Source: Caulobacteraceae bacterium (GTDB lineage: Bacteria > Pseudomonadota > Alphaproteobacteria > Caulobacterales > Caulobacteraceae). From it: 49,998 nucleotides of DNA. Below the pieces are notes generated by a model. The model saw only the letters and a list, made by a program, of their open reading frames with translations. It was not told where the DNA came from and made no database searches. Location of the stretch: assembly GCA_019747095.1 (NCBI GenBank), contig JAIERG010000131.1, positions 1 through 49,998 on the forward strand, given 5' to 3'. The translations under genes were made by a program, and so were the position numbers. Positions 1 to 7,862 of this stretch are shown here, piece by piece. Each line of letters starts with the position of its first letter. Position 1 is the first letter of the stretch.

Positions 1-572
1 GCATAGGCGCGGACCGCCCGGGCCGGAATGCCAGACGCCCGGCACAGCGTGATCCCCAGATGGGTGAAGTCGCGGCACACCCCGGCCCGGTCGATGAAGG
101 TCCGCGCCGCCGTCGTCTCGCTGTCCGAAACGCCCCGCTCGTAGTCGATGTTCGCGAAGATCCAGTCCAGGATCGCCAGAACCCGCTCGCCCCCTTCGGT
201 CCCGCCGAACTGTCGCTCCACGAACCTTCCGAACTGATCCGACGGACAGTATCGGCTGGGCCAGAGATAGGTCAGCACATCGGCCGGCAGGTCGTTCCAG
301 TCCTGCTGCGTCGCGACAGGCGGCAGGCCCATCAGCCGACCGTTGTCGACCAGGGCCTCGTAGATCAGCGCCACCTCACCCGACAGACGCGCCCGCAGCG
401 TGCGGGCACCGAAATCGGGATCGACATCCTCATGGAAATCCTGCACCGGCGTGGCGACTAGCCGCTCCTCCAGGATCGTCTGCCCGGGCCAGCGCGCCGC
501 ATGGATCTTGTAGATCGCATCCGTCGGCGGATCGAAGCGATAGACGAGCTCGGCGCGGACGCGGATCTTCAT
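1..572 (-). CDS. Transglutaminase-like family protein (3' part missing)
   Basis: The reverse frame opens with ATG at 572 (MKIRVRAELVYRF) and runs off the left edge, so the C-terminus is outside the window. The N-terminal part is the beta-rich region typical of bacterial transglutaminase-like proteins. Near the window edge is the motif DRAGVCRDFTHLGITLCRA, which matches the transglutaminase core with its nucleophilic Cys in GVCRDF. The usual His and Asp of the triad are not all visible because the gene is cut. Family members are cysteine amidases or proteases of mostly unknown substrate. I infer an enzyme of this fold without assigning a substrate. The 127 bp between this start and the next gene hold nothing I can recognise. 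Confidence 0.8.
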   Translation of the reverse strand, partial: MKIRVRAELVYRFDPPTDAIYKIHAARWPGQTILEERLVATPVQDFHEDVDPDFGARTLRARLSGEVALIYEALVDNGRLMGLPPVATQQDWNDLPADVLTYLWPSRYCPSDQFGRFVERQFGGTEGGERVLAILDWIFANIDYERGVSDSETTAARTFIDRAGVCRDFTHLGITLCRASGIPARAVRAY

Positions 573-699
573 GGACGGCCTTGCATTGGGGGTCGAGGCG
601 GCAACGCCGCCGCTGGGGCCGTCGTTCCGAATGCGCTCCTCTAGCAGCTTTCATCGACCGCGACAGGTCGGCAGACGCCGCAGTCCAAACGCCTGCCAT

Positions 700-1674
700 C
701 TATCGCCACAGCCACTGGGCCGCGGCCGTGTACAGGGCGATGCCGGCCAGCAGGTTGAAGGGGAAGGTGATGGCCAGCGACGCCGTCACGAACACGCCCG
801 GATCGGCCTTGGGAGCCGCCACCCGCATGGCCGCCGGCACGGCGATATACGAGGCCGAACCCGCCAGCACCGCCAGCAGCGCGGCATTGCCGACCTCCAG
901 TCCAGCCACCCTGGCCAGACCCAGGGCGATACTGGCCGAGACGACCGGGAACAGCAGGGCGAACGTCACCACCCGGCCGCTCAGCTTGTGCGCCCCGTTC
1001 ATCAGTCCACGCGCCGCGACGAGGCCCAGATCCAGCAGGAAGAAGCACAGAGCGCCCTGGAACAGGGGACCGACGAACAGCTCCAGCCGCTCATACCCCG
1101 CCTGACCTGAAATCGCGCCCACCGCGAACCCGCCGAGCAGCATCATCGAGGCGGCCCCGACCAGAACCTCGCGGAGAACCAGACCCCGGTCGACCGGCTT
1201 GTCCGCTCCGGAACCGCCCATGAGAATCAGCGCCGTCAGGATGGCCGGCGTCTCCATCAGGGCCAGAACGGCGGCCATGTAGCCCCCGGCATCGAGCCCG
1301 ATCGACGCGAGATGCTGCTGGCCGGCAGCGAAGGTCACCACCGACACGGAGCCGTAGGCCCCGGCCACCGCGCAGATGGTGGGACGATCCAGCTTCTTGG
1401 AGCCCCTGAGCCACAGCCAGACCAGCAGGGGCATCAGGGCGCTCATGGCCAGCCCGATCACCGCGGCCGTCACGAAATCGCCGTTCAGGCCCGCCGCCCG
1501 CGCCTCGACCCCGCCTTTGAAGCCGATCGCCATCATCAGATAGAGCGAGATCGCCTTGGTCACCGGCTCCGGGATCGCCAGGTCCGACCGCAGGAAGGCC
1601 GCGAGCGCCCCCACGAAGAAGAACAGGATGGCGGGCGAGGTCAGCAGCGCCAGGCTGGCGGAAAGATCGGGCAT
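700..1674 (-). CDS. Sodium-dependent bicarbonate transport family permease (SbtA-like)
   Basis: A 324-residue, very hydrophobic protein with about ten predicted membrane segments. It matches the SbtA/DUF897 family, seen in the N-terminal MPDLSASLALLTSPAILFFF, the glycine-rich GFKGGVEARAAG and the central segment AGAYGSVSVVTFAAG. In cyanobacteria SbtA imports bicarbonate with sodium; in heterotrophic proteobacteria the substrate is less certain. I chose the ATG at 1674 because the family N-terminus begins there. An in-frame start at 1731 would add 19 polar residues and put the start next to a dyad at 1738-1761. The gene is divergent from a LysR regulator that begins 101 bp away, which suggests that regulator controls it. 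No PII-like SbtB gene is visible next to it. Confidence 0.85.
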   Translation of the reverse strand: MPDLSASLALLTSPAILFFFVGALAAFLRSDLAIPEPVTKAISLYLMMAIGFKGGVEARAAGLNGDFVTAAVIGLAMSALMPLLVWLWLRGSKKLDRPTICAVAGAYGSVSVVTFAAGQQHLASIGLDAGGYMAAVLALMETPAILTALILMGGSGADKPVDRGLVLREVLVGAASMMLLGGFAVGAISGQAGYERLELFVGPLFQGALCFFLLDLGLVAARGLMNGAHKLSGRVVTFALLFPVVSASIALGLARVAGLEVGNAALLAVLAGSASYIAVPAAMRVAAPKADPGVFVTASLAITFPFNLLAGIALYTAAAQWLWR

Positions 1675-1737
1675 CGGAAGGGGAGGTCCTGTCGGAAAGG
1701 CGCCGCCGTGTGCCCGCGTCACCTTGACCATTCCAGT

Positions 1738-1761
1738 TTATTGACCTGATAGGGGCCATAA
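1738..1761. promoter_or_regulatory. Candidate LysR operator between sbtA-like gene and lysR gene
   Basis: Arms TTATTGACC (1738-1746) and GGGCCATAA (1753-1761) form an inverted repeat matching at 7 of 9 positions around a 6-nt centre. LysR-type regulators usually bind an imperfect dyad with a T-N11-A core in the divergent intergenic region, as here. The site lies 15 bp before the LysR start and 64 bp before the chosen permease start, a placement suiting both autoregulation and control of the permease. This is seen in the sequence only; binding is inferred. Confidence 0.4.
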
Positions 1762-1775
1762 CGGATGCTCATGAG

Positions 1776-2675
1776 ATGGGCAGCCGTACACTCGATCTCG
1801 ACATCGACCTCCTGCGGACTTTCGTCACCGTCGTGGAGACCCGCAGCTTCACCCGGGCGGCGGACCTTCTTGGGCGGACCCAGCCTGCTGTCAGCCTTCA
1901 GGTCCGCCGGCTCGAGACCCAGCTCGGTTCCCCCCTCATAGACCGGACCGGACGTTCGGTGGCCGTGACGACCGAGGGCGCGGCGCTCCTGCCCCAGGCC
2001 CGGCGTCTGCTGAGACTGAACGACGAGATCGTGTCGACGCTGGGCGAGGGGGATCTGGAGGGCGAGGTCCGTTTCGGAGCACCGGAGGACATCGCCACCC
2101 AGCATCTGCCCCGCATCCTCGGGGCCTTCGCCCGCAGCCATCCGCGCATCCGCCTGTCGGTGACGTGCGACTTCACCGCCAACCTGCTGGATCAGATGTC
2201 GCGCGGGATGCTGGACCTGGCCCTGATCAAGCGCGAGCCGGTCGGGCCGGAAGTCGGGGCCAGTGTCTGGCGCGAGCCCCTGGTGTGGGTGGCCCAGGAC
2301 GCCTCGCTCGGCGCCCAGTCGCCCCTGCCCTTGATCGTCGCTCCGGCGCCCGACATCTATCGCAAGCGCGCTCTGGCGGCGCTCCAGACCGCGGGCATCG
2401 CCTTTCGCCCGGCCTTCACCTCCCCCAGTCTTGCCGGCCAGATGGCGGCATTGAGAGCAGGACTGGGCGTCAGCGTCCTGCCGGCGGCCATGATCCCGCG
2501 CGATCTCGTGGCGGTGGGCGCGCCCCTGCCGCCCCTGCCCGACAGCGAGATCGCCCTGGTCATCGCGGGCGGCGCGGGCGGTCCGACGGGTCTGCTGGCG
2601 CAGGAAGTCCTGAGGGCGCTGGAACGGGGCCCGCGCCATGCGGAAAGGCCCGCCGGTTTCCCGACGGGCCTCTAG
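1776..2675 (+). CDS. LysR family transcriptional regulator
   Basis: This 299-residue protein has a standard LysR architecture: an N-terminal winged helix-turn-helix (about residues 9-68, with LLRTFVTVVETRSFTRAA and TQPAVSLQVRRLE) followed by a periplasmic-binding-protein-like effector domain. LysR proteins act as tetramers and respond to a small ligand. Divergence from the SbtA-like permease, with a dyad between them, suggests it senses carbon status or the permease substrate, but that is inference. The last codons form the stem of a likely terminator (2646-2671). The start at 1776 gives the usual short tail before the first helix. Confidence 0.9.
   Translation: MGSRTLDLDIDLLRTFVTVVETRSFTRAADLLGRTQPAVSLQVRRLETQLGSPLIDRTGRSVAVTTEGAALLPQARRLLRLNDEIVSTLGEGDLEGEVRFGAPEDIATQHLPRILGAFARSHPRIRLSVTCDFTANLLDQMSRGMLDLALIKREPVGPEVGASVWREPLVWVAQDASLGAQSPLPLIVAPAPDIYRKRALAALQTAGIAFRPAFTSPSLAGQMAALRAGLGVSVLPAAMIPRDLVAVGAPLPPLPDSEIALVIAGGAGGPTGLLAQEVLRALERGPRHAERPAGFPTGL
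2646..2671. terminator. Hairpin at the end of the lysR gene
   Basis: AGGCCCG (2646-2652) pairs perfectly with CGGGCCT (2665-2671), with further CGG/CCG pairing inside and a TTTC loop. It lies inside the last codons of the LysR gene, immediately before its TAG at 2673. There is no long T tract. It sits between convergent genes (lysR and ctrA), so it could end transcripts from both sides. Confidence 0.5.
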
Positions 2676-2699
2676 AAGATCTCAGCGATCGGTCGTCGT

Positions 2700-3401
2700 T
2701 CAGGCTGCGGCGCTCTGCGACCCTTCCGACGGGTCGCGAAGAACGTAGCCCCGGCCCCAGACGGTCTCGATGTAGTGCTTGCCGCCGGCGGCCGTGGCCA
2801 GCTTCTTGCGCAGCTTGCAGATGAAGACATCGATGATCTTCAGCTCGGGCTCGTCCATGCCACCGTAAAGGTGGTTCAGGAACATTTCCTTGGTGAGCGT
2901 GGTACCCTTGCGGAGCGAGAGCAGCTCCAGCATCTGGTATTCCTTGCCCGTCAGATGGACGCGGTGACCGTTCACCTCGACCGTCTTGCCGTCCAGGTTC
3001 ACGGCGATCTCGCCGGTGTGGATGATGGCCTGGGCGTGACCCTTGGAGCGGCGGACCACGGCGTGGGTGCGCGCGATCAGCTCGTCCTTGTGGAAGGGCT
3101 TGGTCATGTAGTCGTCGGCGCCACCGCCGAAGGTCTTCACCTTGGTCTCGATCTCGGTCGAGCCCGACAGGATCATCACCGGGGTATTGACCTTGCCGAC
3201 GCGCAGTTGGCGCAGAACCTCAAGGCCGCTCATGTCCGGCAGGTTGAGATCCAGAAGGATCAGGTCGTAGTCATAGATCTTTCCGAGATCGATGCCTTCC
3301 TCGCCCAGATCAGTCGTGTAGACGTTGAAGCCTTCGGACTTCAGCATCAGCTCGATGCTTTGCGCCGTGGCGTGATCGTCTTCAATCAGCAGAACACGCA
3401 T
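2700..3401 (-). CDS. ctrA: Cell cycle response regulator CtrA
   Basis: This 233-residue OmpR-family response regulator is nearly identical to Caulobacter CtrA throughout. The receiver domain has the acidic pair E7/D8/D9 and the phosphoacceptor Asp51 in [10 protein letters not shown]. The C-terminal winged helix carries [12 protein letters not shown] and [10 protein letters not shown]. It ends in SQSAAA, an Ala-Ala tail like the one ClpXP recognises in Caulobacter. CtrA~P silences the origin and activates flagellar, division and methyltransferase genes by binding TTAA-type sites. A GGAGGGG ribosome site precedes the ATG at 3401. The upstream region (3402-3657) is shared with a divergent gene and contains five GANTC sites, a palindrome and TTAA half-sites, so cell-cycle control by CcrM methylation and autoregulation is likely. 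Confidence 0.98.
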   Translation of the reverse strand: MRVLLIEDDHATAQSIELMLKSEGFNVYTTDLGEEGIDLGKIYDYDLILLDLNLPDMSGLEVLRQLRVGKVNTPVMILSGSTEIETKVKTFGGGADDYMTKPFHKDELIARTHAVVRRSKGHAQAIIHTGEIAVNLDGKTVEVNGHRVHLTGKEYQMLELLSLRKGTTLTKEMFLNHLYGGMDEPELKIIDVFICKLRKKLATAAGGKHYIETVWGRGYVLRDPSEGSQSAAA

Positions 3402-3435
3402 TCATGCCCCTCCAGGCAAAGCTTGACCATGTGAA

Positions 3436-3453
3436 CCCATACGTACGCATGGG
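3436..3453. promoter_or_regulatory. 18-bp near-perfect palindrome in the ctrA upstream region
   Basis: CCCATACGTACGCATGGG has two-fold symmetry with only one mismatched pair. It ends 34 bp upstream of the ctrA ATG, so it is probably in the untranslated leader or near the transcription start. A symmetric site this close to the gene is more typical of a dimeric regulator than of an RNA hairpin, because the centre has no loop. I do not know a named regulator with this consensus. Confidence 0.45.
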
Positions 3454-3485
3454 TAACCTTGTTCGCGAGTTAACCGGCCAAAACC

Positions 3486-3499
3486 TTAAGAACGGTTAA
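3486..3499 (-). promoter_or_regulatory. Candidate CtrA-type site (TTAA-N6-TTAA)
   Basis: Read on the ctrA strand the sequence is TTAACCGTTCTTAA, two TTAA half-sites with six bases between them. The Caulobacter consensus is TTAA-N7-TTAA, so the spacing is one short. Another TTAACC half-site is at 3470-3475 on the plus strand. Caulobacter ctrA is autoregulated through such sites; here that is inferred. Confidence 0.4.
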
Positions 3500-3515
3500 T
3501 GGCGACCCCATGACC

Positions 3516-3569
3516 GATTCGTAGGCTGATTTGCGAATCGGCGTCGAGAGTCTGGGGAGTCAACGATTC
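3516..3569. promoter_or_regulatory. Cluster of five GANTC (CcrM) methylation sites upstream of ctrA
   Basis: GATTC at 3516, GAATC at 3535, GAGTC at 3548, GAGTC at 3557 and GATTC at 3565: five GANTC sites in 54 bp. In Caulobacter the ctrA P1 promoter is controlled by the CcrM methylation state of GANTC, with GcrA as partner. The density here is far above chance expectation (about one per 256 bp in unbiased sequence). The cluster lies between ctrA and the divergent gene at 3658 and could affect both. Confidence 0.7.
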
Positions 3570-3657
3570 GAATTTTTTCACCGCGTTCACGGATGCGTCC
3601 GTTTCTGACGCACGGCAGGATTATCTTCCTATCGCGAGTTCAGCGAGGGAGGCGTGC

Positions 3658-4029
3658 GTGAGGGAACCCTATCGGGTCGAGGTCAATGAGCAGGACCGGC
3701 TGCATGCCGACCTGGTGATGCAGCTGGTGGCCGTGCGGCTGGGGGTGCCGACCCAGACGATCCGCCGGACCAGCCGCCTGCCCGTCCCTGCGCTCAGGGC
3801 CCGTCGGGTGGCAATGTATCTGGCCCATGTCGCCCTGGGCTGGCAGCTGGAACGGGTCAGCCATGCCTTCGGCGTCAATCGCCAGACGGCGTCGAACGCC
3901 GCGACCCGCATCGAGGACGCCCGCGAGCACGAGGCCCTGAACCAGCTGCTGGAGGAGCTGGAGGACGCCATTCACGCCATCGTCGACGCCCCGCCGCCGG
4001 ACCTGTCGGGCCTGGGAGAAGTGGCATGA
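3658..4029 (+). CDS. Small DNA-binding protein resembling DnaA domain IV
   Basis: This 123-residue protein starts at GTG 3658 after a GAGGGAGG-like ribosome site. Its centre, RARRVAMYLAHVALGW followed by HAFGVNRQTASNAATRIED, has the layout of the C-terminal DNA-binding domain of DnaA; compare RPRQIAMYLC and GRRFGGRDHTTVLHGVRKI in the dnaA gene of this window. It lacks the ATPase domains. The DnaA signature GRDHT is replaced by VNRQTA, so box specificity has probably changed. The gene is divergent from ctrA, sharing its GANTC-rich intergenic region, and overlaps the next gene by four bases (ATGA), so the two are co-translated. DNA binding is well supported by similarity; its regulatory target is unknown. 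Confidence 0.85.
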   Translation: MREPYRVEVNEQDRLHADLVMQLVAVRLGVPTQTIRRTSRLPVPALRARRVAMYLAHVALGWQLERVSHAFGVNRQTASNAATRIEDAREHEALNQLLEELEDAIHAIVDAPPPDLSGLGEVA

Positions 4030-4742
4030 GCGCCTCGGTCGACCGTGCGCGCCGCATTCTGGCGCGCCCCGGGGCCTGGATCGAGGCCGTCGCGCCCGAT
4101 CGCACCTATGCGCTTCGCCTGACACCGGACCGCCGTCGTCGTCGGGCCCTGACGCTGGACGAAGCCACCTTTCGCATCTTGATCGAAGCGCCAGGTCTAC
4201 GCCGTCGCCCGGACGGTGGATGGCAGGCGCGAACCACCTCGCTGCCTGAGAGCACGCCAGGCGTCGGGTCGCCGGGCAGGATCGAGGGCAAGCGGCTTCT
4301 GATGGAGACCGACGGCCGCTTGCGCCCCGTCCGCGCCAATCTGGGCCACAGCCCCATCCAATGGCTGGCCAGCCGCCGCGATGCCGAGGGCCGCCCCCTG
4401 CTGACCGCCGTCGAGGTCGCCAGCGGCGAACGACTGAGATCGGACGCAGAGATCGCCCTGTCGGGGCCGTCCCTGACGATGCGTTGGGACGCCCTGCCGC
4501 GCTCGGGCGCAGGATCCGCCGCTCGCGTCGAGCCCGGCGACCGCGCCCTGAACGCTGCTGACCGGGTCCGGCGAGCCCTCGCCGCCTGCCCACCCGACAC
4601 CCGCGCCGTGCTGGACCACATCTGCATCCGGGGTCAGACGCTGCAACTCGCGGAACAGGCCTGCGGCATGCGACGCCGCACGGGACGCGAGGCCTTGAGG
4701 CGCGGACTGGCGGCCTTGGCCCGGCACTATGGAATCCTGTGA
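4026..4742 (+). CDS. DUF6456 domain-containing protein
   Basis: This 238-residue protein overlaps the preceding DnaA-like gene by ATGA and is therefore in its operon. The N-terminal region (about 1-60) looks like a small winged or basic DNA-binding fold. The C-terminus, about residues 130-238, matches DUF6456, with LDHICIRGQTLQLAEQACGM and a helical basic end, REALRRGLAALARHYGIL, typical of a helix-turn-helix that recruits a repeat helix. The family is alphaproteobacterial and uncharacterised. The pairing with a DnaA-domain-IV-like protein divergent from ctrA suggests a role in regulation of the cell cycle or transcription; this is inference. Confidence 0.75.
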   Translation: MSASVDRARRILARPGAWIEAVAPDRTYALRLTPDRRRRRALTLDEATFRILIEAPGLRRRPDGGWQARTTSLPESTPGVGSPGRIEGKRLLMETDGRLRPVRANLGHSPIQWLASRRDAEGRPLLTAVEVASGERLRSDAEIALSGPSLTMRWDALPRSGAGSAARVEPGDRALNAADRVRRALAACPPDTRAVLDHICIRGQTLQLAEQACGMRRRTGREALRRGLAALARHYGIL

Positions 4743-4837
4743 TCTTCAGCGGACCCGCGCGCACGCCGGGTGATCCAGTCACATTGATCGCCTGCCGATA
4801 ACGGGACTACCCTCGCGGATCGCAACGGGTGTTTCTG

Positions 4838-5671
4838 ATGACCGATGTCGACCGCAAGACCGTCGGTGTGCCGCTCGCAGCCCTCATTCTCGCGCTCCTT
4901 CTGGGGAGCTTCGCCGGGGCGGCGCATGCCCAGACCCCGGGCGGCTTCGCCTCGACCCAGCCGACGCCGCGGATCGAGTACTGGCAGCAGCGGCTCAACG
5001 ACATCGACAGCCGCCTGTCGAACCCTCAGACGCTCGCGCAGGTCAGGCTGCTGTTCCTTGGCGATTCCATCACCGACTTCTGGACCATGGGAGAGAACCC
5101 CTGGTTTCCGGGCACCCAGGGGGGGCGCGTCGTCTGGGACGAGACCTTCGGCGGCTCGAACCCGAACTACGCAGGTCTGAACCTCGGCATCTCCGGCGAC
5201 CGGACCGAGCATGTACTTCATCGGATCCGTCCCGCCACCGAGGGTGGCCTAGGCCAGCTCGACCGGCCCGATCTCGACCCCGACGTGATCGTCCTGCTCA
5301 TCGGCATCAACAACAGCTGGGCGGCCGAGACACCGGCCGTGGACAGCATCGTCCAGGGCGTCCGCGCTGTCGTGACGGCGGTTCACGACCGCAAGCCGCG
5401 CGCCCGGATCGTGCTGCTTTCGCTGTTGCCGACCAATGAGCCTGCACGCAATGCCGAGATCGTGGGGCCCGTGAACACAGCGCTCGCGGCCTTCGCCTCC
5501 GACGGTCCCCAGGCCGCCTACGTCCGCTATCTCGACCTCCATCCGGCGTTTCTGGGCGCGGACGGTCAGCAGAACCGAGCCTTCTTCATGGACGGCGTTC
5601 ATCCCAACGAAGCCGGCTACCGCGCCTGGCGCGACCGCCTGATCCCCTTTATCGACAGTGTCAGGCGATAG
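4838..5671 (+). CDS. Secreted SGNH/GDSL-family hydrolase
   Basis: This is a 277-residue protein with an N-terminal signal peptide (hydrophobic segment PLAALILALLLGSFAGAAHA, likely cut before QTPGG). The SGNH blocks are clear: FLGDSITDFW (block I, nucleophile Ser), LGISGDRTEHVL (block II Gly), LIGINNSW (block III Asn) and DGVHPNEAGY (block V, Asp and His). Such enzymes are esterases, lipases or platelet-activating-factor acetylhydrolase-like proteins, and here it would act in the periplasm or outside. I chose the ATG at 4838; a GTG at 4829 adds three residues. It stands alone between the DUF6456 gene and the potassium transporter genes. Confidence 0.88.
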   Translation: MTDVDRKTVGVPLAALILALLLGSFAGAAHAQTPGGFASTQPTPRIEYWQQRLNDIDSRLSNPQTLAQVRLLFLGDSITDFWTMGENPWFPGTQGGRVVWDETFGGSNPNYAGLNLGISGDRTEHVLHRIRPATEGGLGQLDRPDLDPDVIVLLIGINNSWAAETPAVDSIVQGVRAVVTAVHDRKPRARIVLLSLLPTNEPARNAEIVGPVNTALAAFASDGPQAAYVRYLDLHPAFLGADGQQNRAFFMDGVHPNEAGYRAWRDRLIPFIDSVRR

Positions 5672-5839
5672 AGGCCACGCTCCCGGGTCGCCGCAGACGG
5701 TTCGGCGTCAGCAGCCCGGCTGGCGAGGCACCAGGGGTGAGTTCAGGCACCAGAGAACCGAACCGGATTGCGACCACTCGATCGCTCTTCATCGTCCCGG
5801 AAAACGCGTGTAGTCCGCCTCGAAGCGCCGGAGGCGACC

Positions 5840-7174
5840 TTGCGACGACCCATTCTGGATCATCCCGAGAGGATCATCCCGCTCGCCTTCCTGGCCACGA
5901 TCCTGATCGGCAGCCTTCTGCTGATGCTCCCGTGGGCGTCCGCAGACGGACAGGTCGCGCCGGTGCTGGTCGCCCTGTTCACATCCACATCGGCGGTCTG
6001 CGTCACCGGGCTCATCGTGGTCGATACGGCCACATACTGGTCGCCGTTCGGACAGGGCGTGATCATGGCCCTGTTCCAGGTCGGCGGCTTCGGCATCATG
6101 GCCGGAGCGACCCTTCTGGGCCTCATGATCTCCCGGCGCATTCCGTTGGGGCGACGACTGGTGGTGCAGGCAGAGACCAAGAGCCTGACGCTCGCCGATG
6201 TCAAAAACGTGCTCCGCACAGTGCTTGTCGTGACGCTGCTGTTTGAGGGGGGCATAGCCCTCGTGATCGCCCTGCGGCTCCATTTCACCTACGGCGAGCC
6301 CTCGGACGCAGCGATCTGGAGCGGCCTTTTTCACGCGGTCTCCGCCTTCAACAACGCGGGCTTCTCGACCTACTCCGACAGTCTTGTGCGGTTTGCCCTG
6401 GACCCGCTGATCCTGCTGCCGCTGGCCGCCGCCGTCATTGTCAGCGGCCTGGGATTTCCGGTCATCAACGAACTGCAGGCAAGATGGCGGGAGCCCGATC
6501 GCTGGTCCGTCCACGCCAAGTTGACGGTCTATGGCACCGTGGCGCTGCTGCTGATCGGCTTCCTCGCCGTGCTTGTCGCGGAGTGGAACAACGCCGGGAC
6601 GATGGGCGACATGCCGACAGCCGGCAAGATTCTCAACGCCTTCACCCACTCGGTGATGAGCCGGACGGCCGGGTTCAACACGGTGGATGTCGGCCAGATG
6701 CGCTCAGAGTCACTGCTCCTGACCGACGGGCTCATGCTGATCGGCGGGGGCAGCGCGGGAACGGCAGGCGGGATCAAGATCACCACCTTCCTTGTCCTTG
6801 GCGTTGTGGTCTGGGCCGAGATCCGTGGACGATCCGACGTGACGGTCTTCAACCGGCGCATCTGTCCGGATGCGCAGCGCCAGGCCCTGACCGTCGTACT
6901 TCTGGCTGTCGGCCTGGTCGGAGTTGCGACACTGGCCATCCTCTCGATGACCCCCTTCCCGCTCGACCGCGTGCTGTTCGAGGTGGTCTCTGCATTCGCG
7001 ACCGTCGGTTTCAGCACAGGCATCACGGCCGACTTGCCACCGGCAGCCCAGATCATCCTCGTCGTCCTGATGTTCGTCGGCCGCGTCGGCACGACCACCG
7101 TGGCCGCATCGCTGGCGCTCAGAACCCGCCACGTCCCTTACCGCCACCCACTGGAGCGCCCCATCGTTGGCTAG
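5840..7174 (+). CDS. TrkH/KtrB family potassium uptake channel subunit
   Basis: This is a 444-residue membrane protein with the four pore-loop repeats of the TrkH/KtrB family, each containing the filter Gly: SAVCVTGLIV, SAFNNAGFSTYS, SRTAGFNTVD and SAFATVGFSTG. Length and the lack of an extra N-terminal pair of helices favour KtrB over TrkH. The likely start is TTG 5840, because GGAGG at 5830-5834 lies five bases ahead. Longer in-frame versions from TTG 5768 would add a polar tail without a ribosome site. The gene overlaps the next by eight bases and forms a two-gene K+ uptake unit with it. The pore lets K+ enter, driven by membrane potential or Na+. Confidence 0.92.
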   Translation: MRRPILDHPERIIPLAFLATILIGSLLLMLPWASADGQVAPVLVALFTSTSAVCVTGLIVVDTATYWSPFGQGVIMALFQVGGFGIMAGATLLGLMISRRIPLGRRLVVQAETKSLTLADVKNVLRTVLVVTLLFEGGIALVIALRLHFTYGEPSDAAIWSGLFHAVSAFNNAGFSTYSDSLVRFALDPLILLPLAAAVIVSGLGFPVINELQARWREPDRWSVHAKLTVYGTVALLLIGFLAVLVAEWNNAGTMGDMPTAGKILNAFTHSVMSRTAGFNTVDVGQMRSESLLLTDGLMLIGGGSAGTAGGIKITTFLVLGVVVWAEIRGRSDVTVFNRRICPDAQRQALTVVLLAVGLVGVATLAILSMTPFPLDRVLFEVVSAFATVGFSTGITADLPPAAQIILVVLMFVGRVGTTTVAASLALRTRHVPYRHPLERPIVG

Positions 7175-7838
7175 ATCATCCAAATCCAAGGCAAACAGTG
7201 TCGTCGTCATCGGCCTCGGCCGGTTTGGCGGGGCGGTGGCGAGAAGCCTGAGGCACCTGGGGCACGACATCCTCGCCATCGATGAAGACCTGGCCTTGGT
7301 CCAAGACTGGTCCGACGAACTGACCCACGTCGTCCAGGCCGACAGCCGCAACATCGAGGCCCTGCGCAAGCTCGGGGTGCCCGACTTTCCTCACGCTGTC
7401 GTGGGGATCGGCTCCGATATCGAAGCCAGCGTCCTGACCGTGCTTGCGTTGAGCGAACTGGGCGTGCCGGACATCTGGGCCAAGGCCGTGACCGCAAACC
7501 ACGGCAAGATCCTGGAAAAAACCGGGGCCCACCATGTGATCTATCCCGAAGCCGCGATGGGAGAGCGGGTCGCCCATCTGGTCACCGGCCAGATGATCGA
7601 CTTCATTCAGTTCGACGACGACTTTGCCATCGTCAAAACGCGCCCACCGCGCGATGCGCTCGGCAAGACCCTCGCGCAATCGGCCTTACGGAGCCGGTAT
7701 GGCATCACCGTGGTCGGGCTCAAGCGCGCCCGCGAGGACTTCATTTATGCCAAGCCCGACACCCAGGTCGTCGATGGAGACTTGCTGATCATTGCGGGTC
7801 CGACCGCCAACGTCGAGCGGTTCGCCGCCCTTCCCTAG
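7167..7838 (+). CDS. TrkA/KtrA-type regulatory RCK subunit
   Basis: This is a 223-residue cytoplasmic protein with an N-terminal Rossmann RCK-N domain (VVVIGLGRFGGAVARSL, GxGxxG for a nucleotide, followed by Asp-Glu-Asp at the second strand) and a C-terminal RCK-C (TrkA-C) domain ending in DGDLLIIAGPTANVERF. RCK rings gate the KtrB pore in response to ATP/ADP or NAD(H). Translation starts at TTG 7167, inside the end of the pore gene, giving an eight-base overlap and coupled translation. A single-domain RCK of this length is the KtrA form, not the two-domain TrkA. Confidence 0.92.
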   Translation: MARSSKSKANSVVVIGLGRFGGAVARSLRHLGHDILAIDEDLALVQDWSDELTHVVQADSRNIEALRKLGVPDFPHAVVGIGSDIEASVLTVLALSELGVPDIWAKAVTANHGKILEKTGAHHVIYPEAAMGERVAHLVTGQMIDFIQFDDDFAIVKTRPPRDALGKTLAQSALRSRYGITVVGLKRAREDFIYAKPDTQVVDGDLLIIAGPTANVERFAALP

Positions 7839-7862
7839 AGCGTGAAGATCTGGCCCGCGCGA

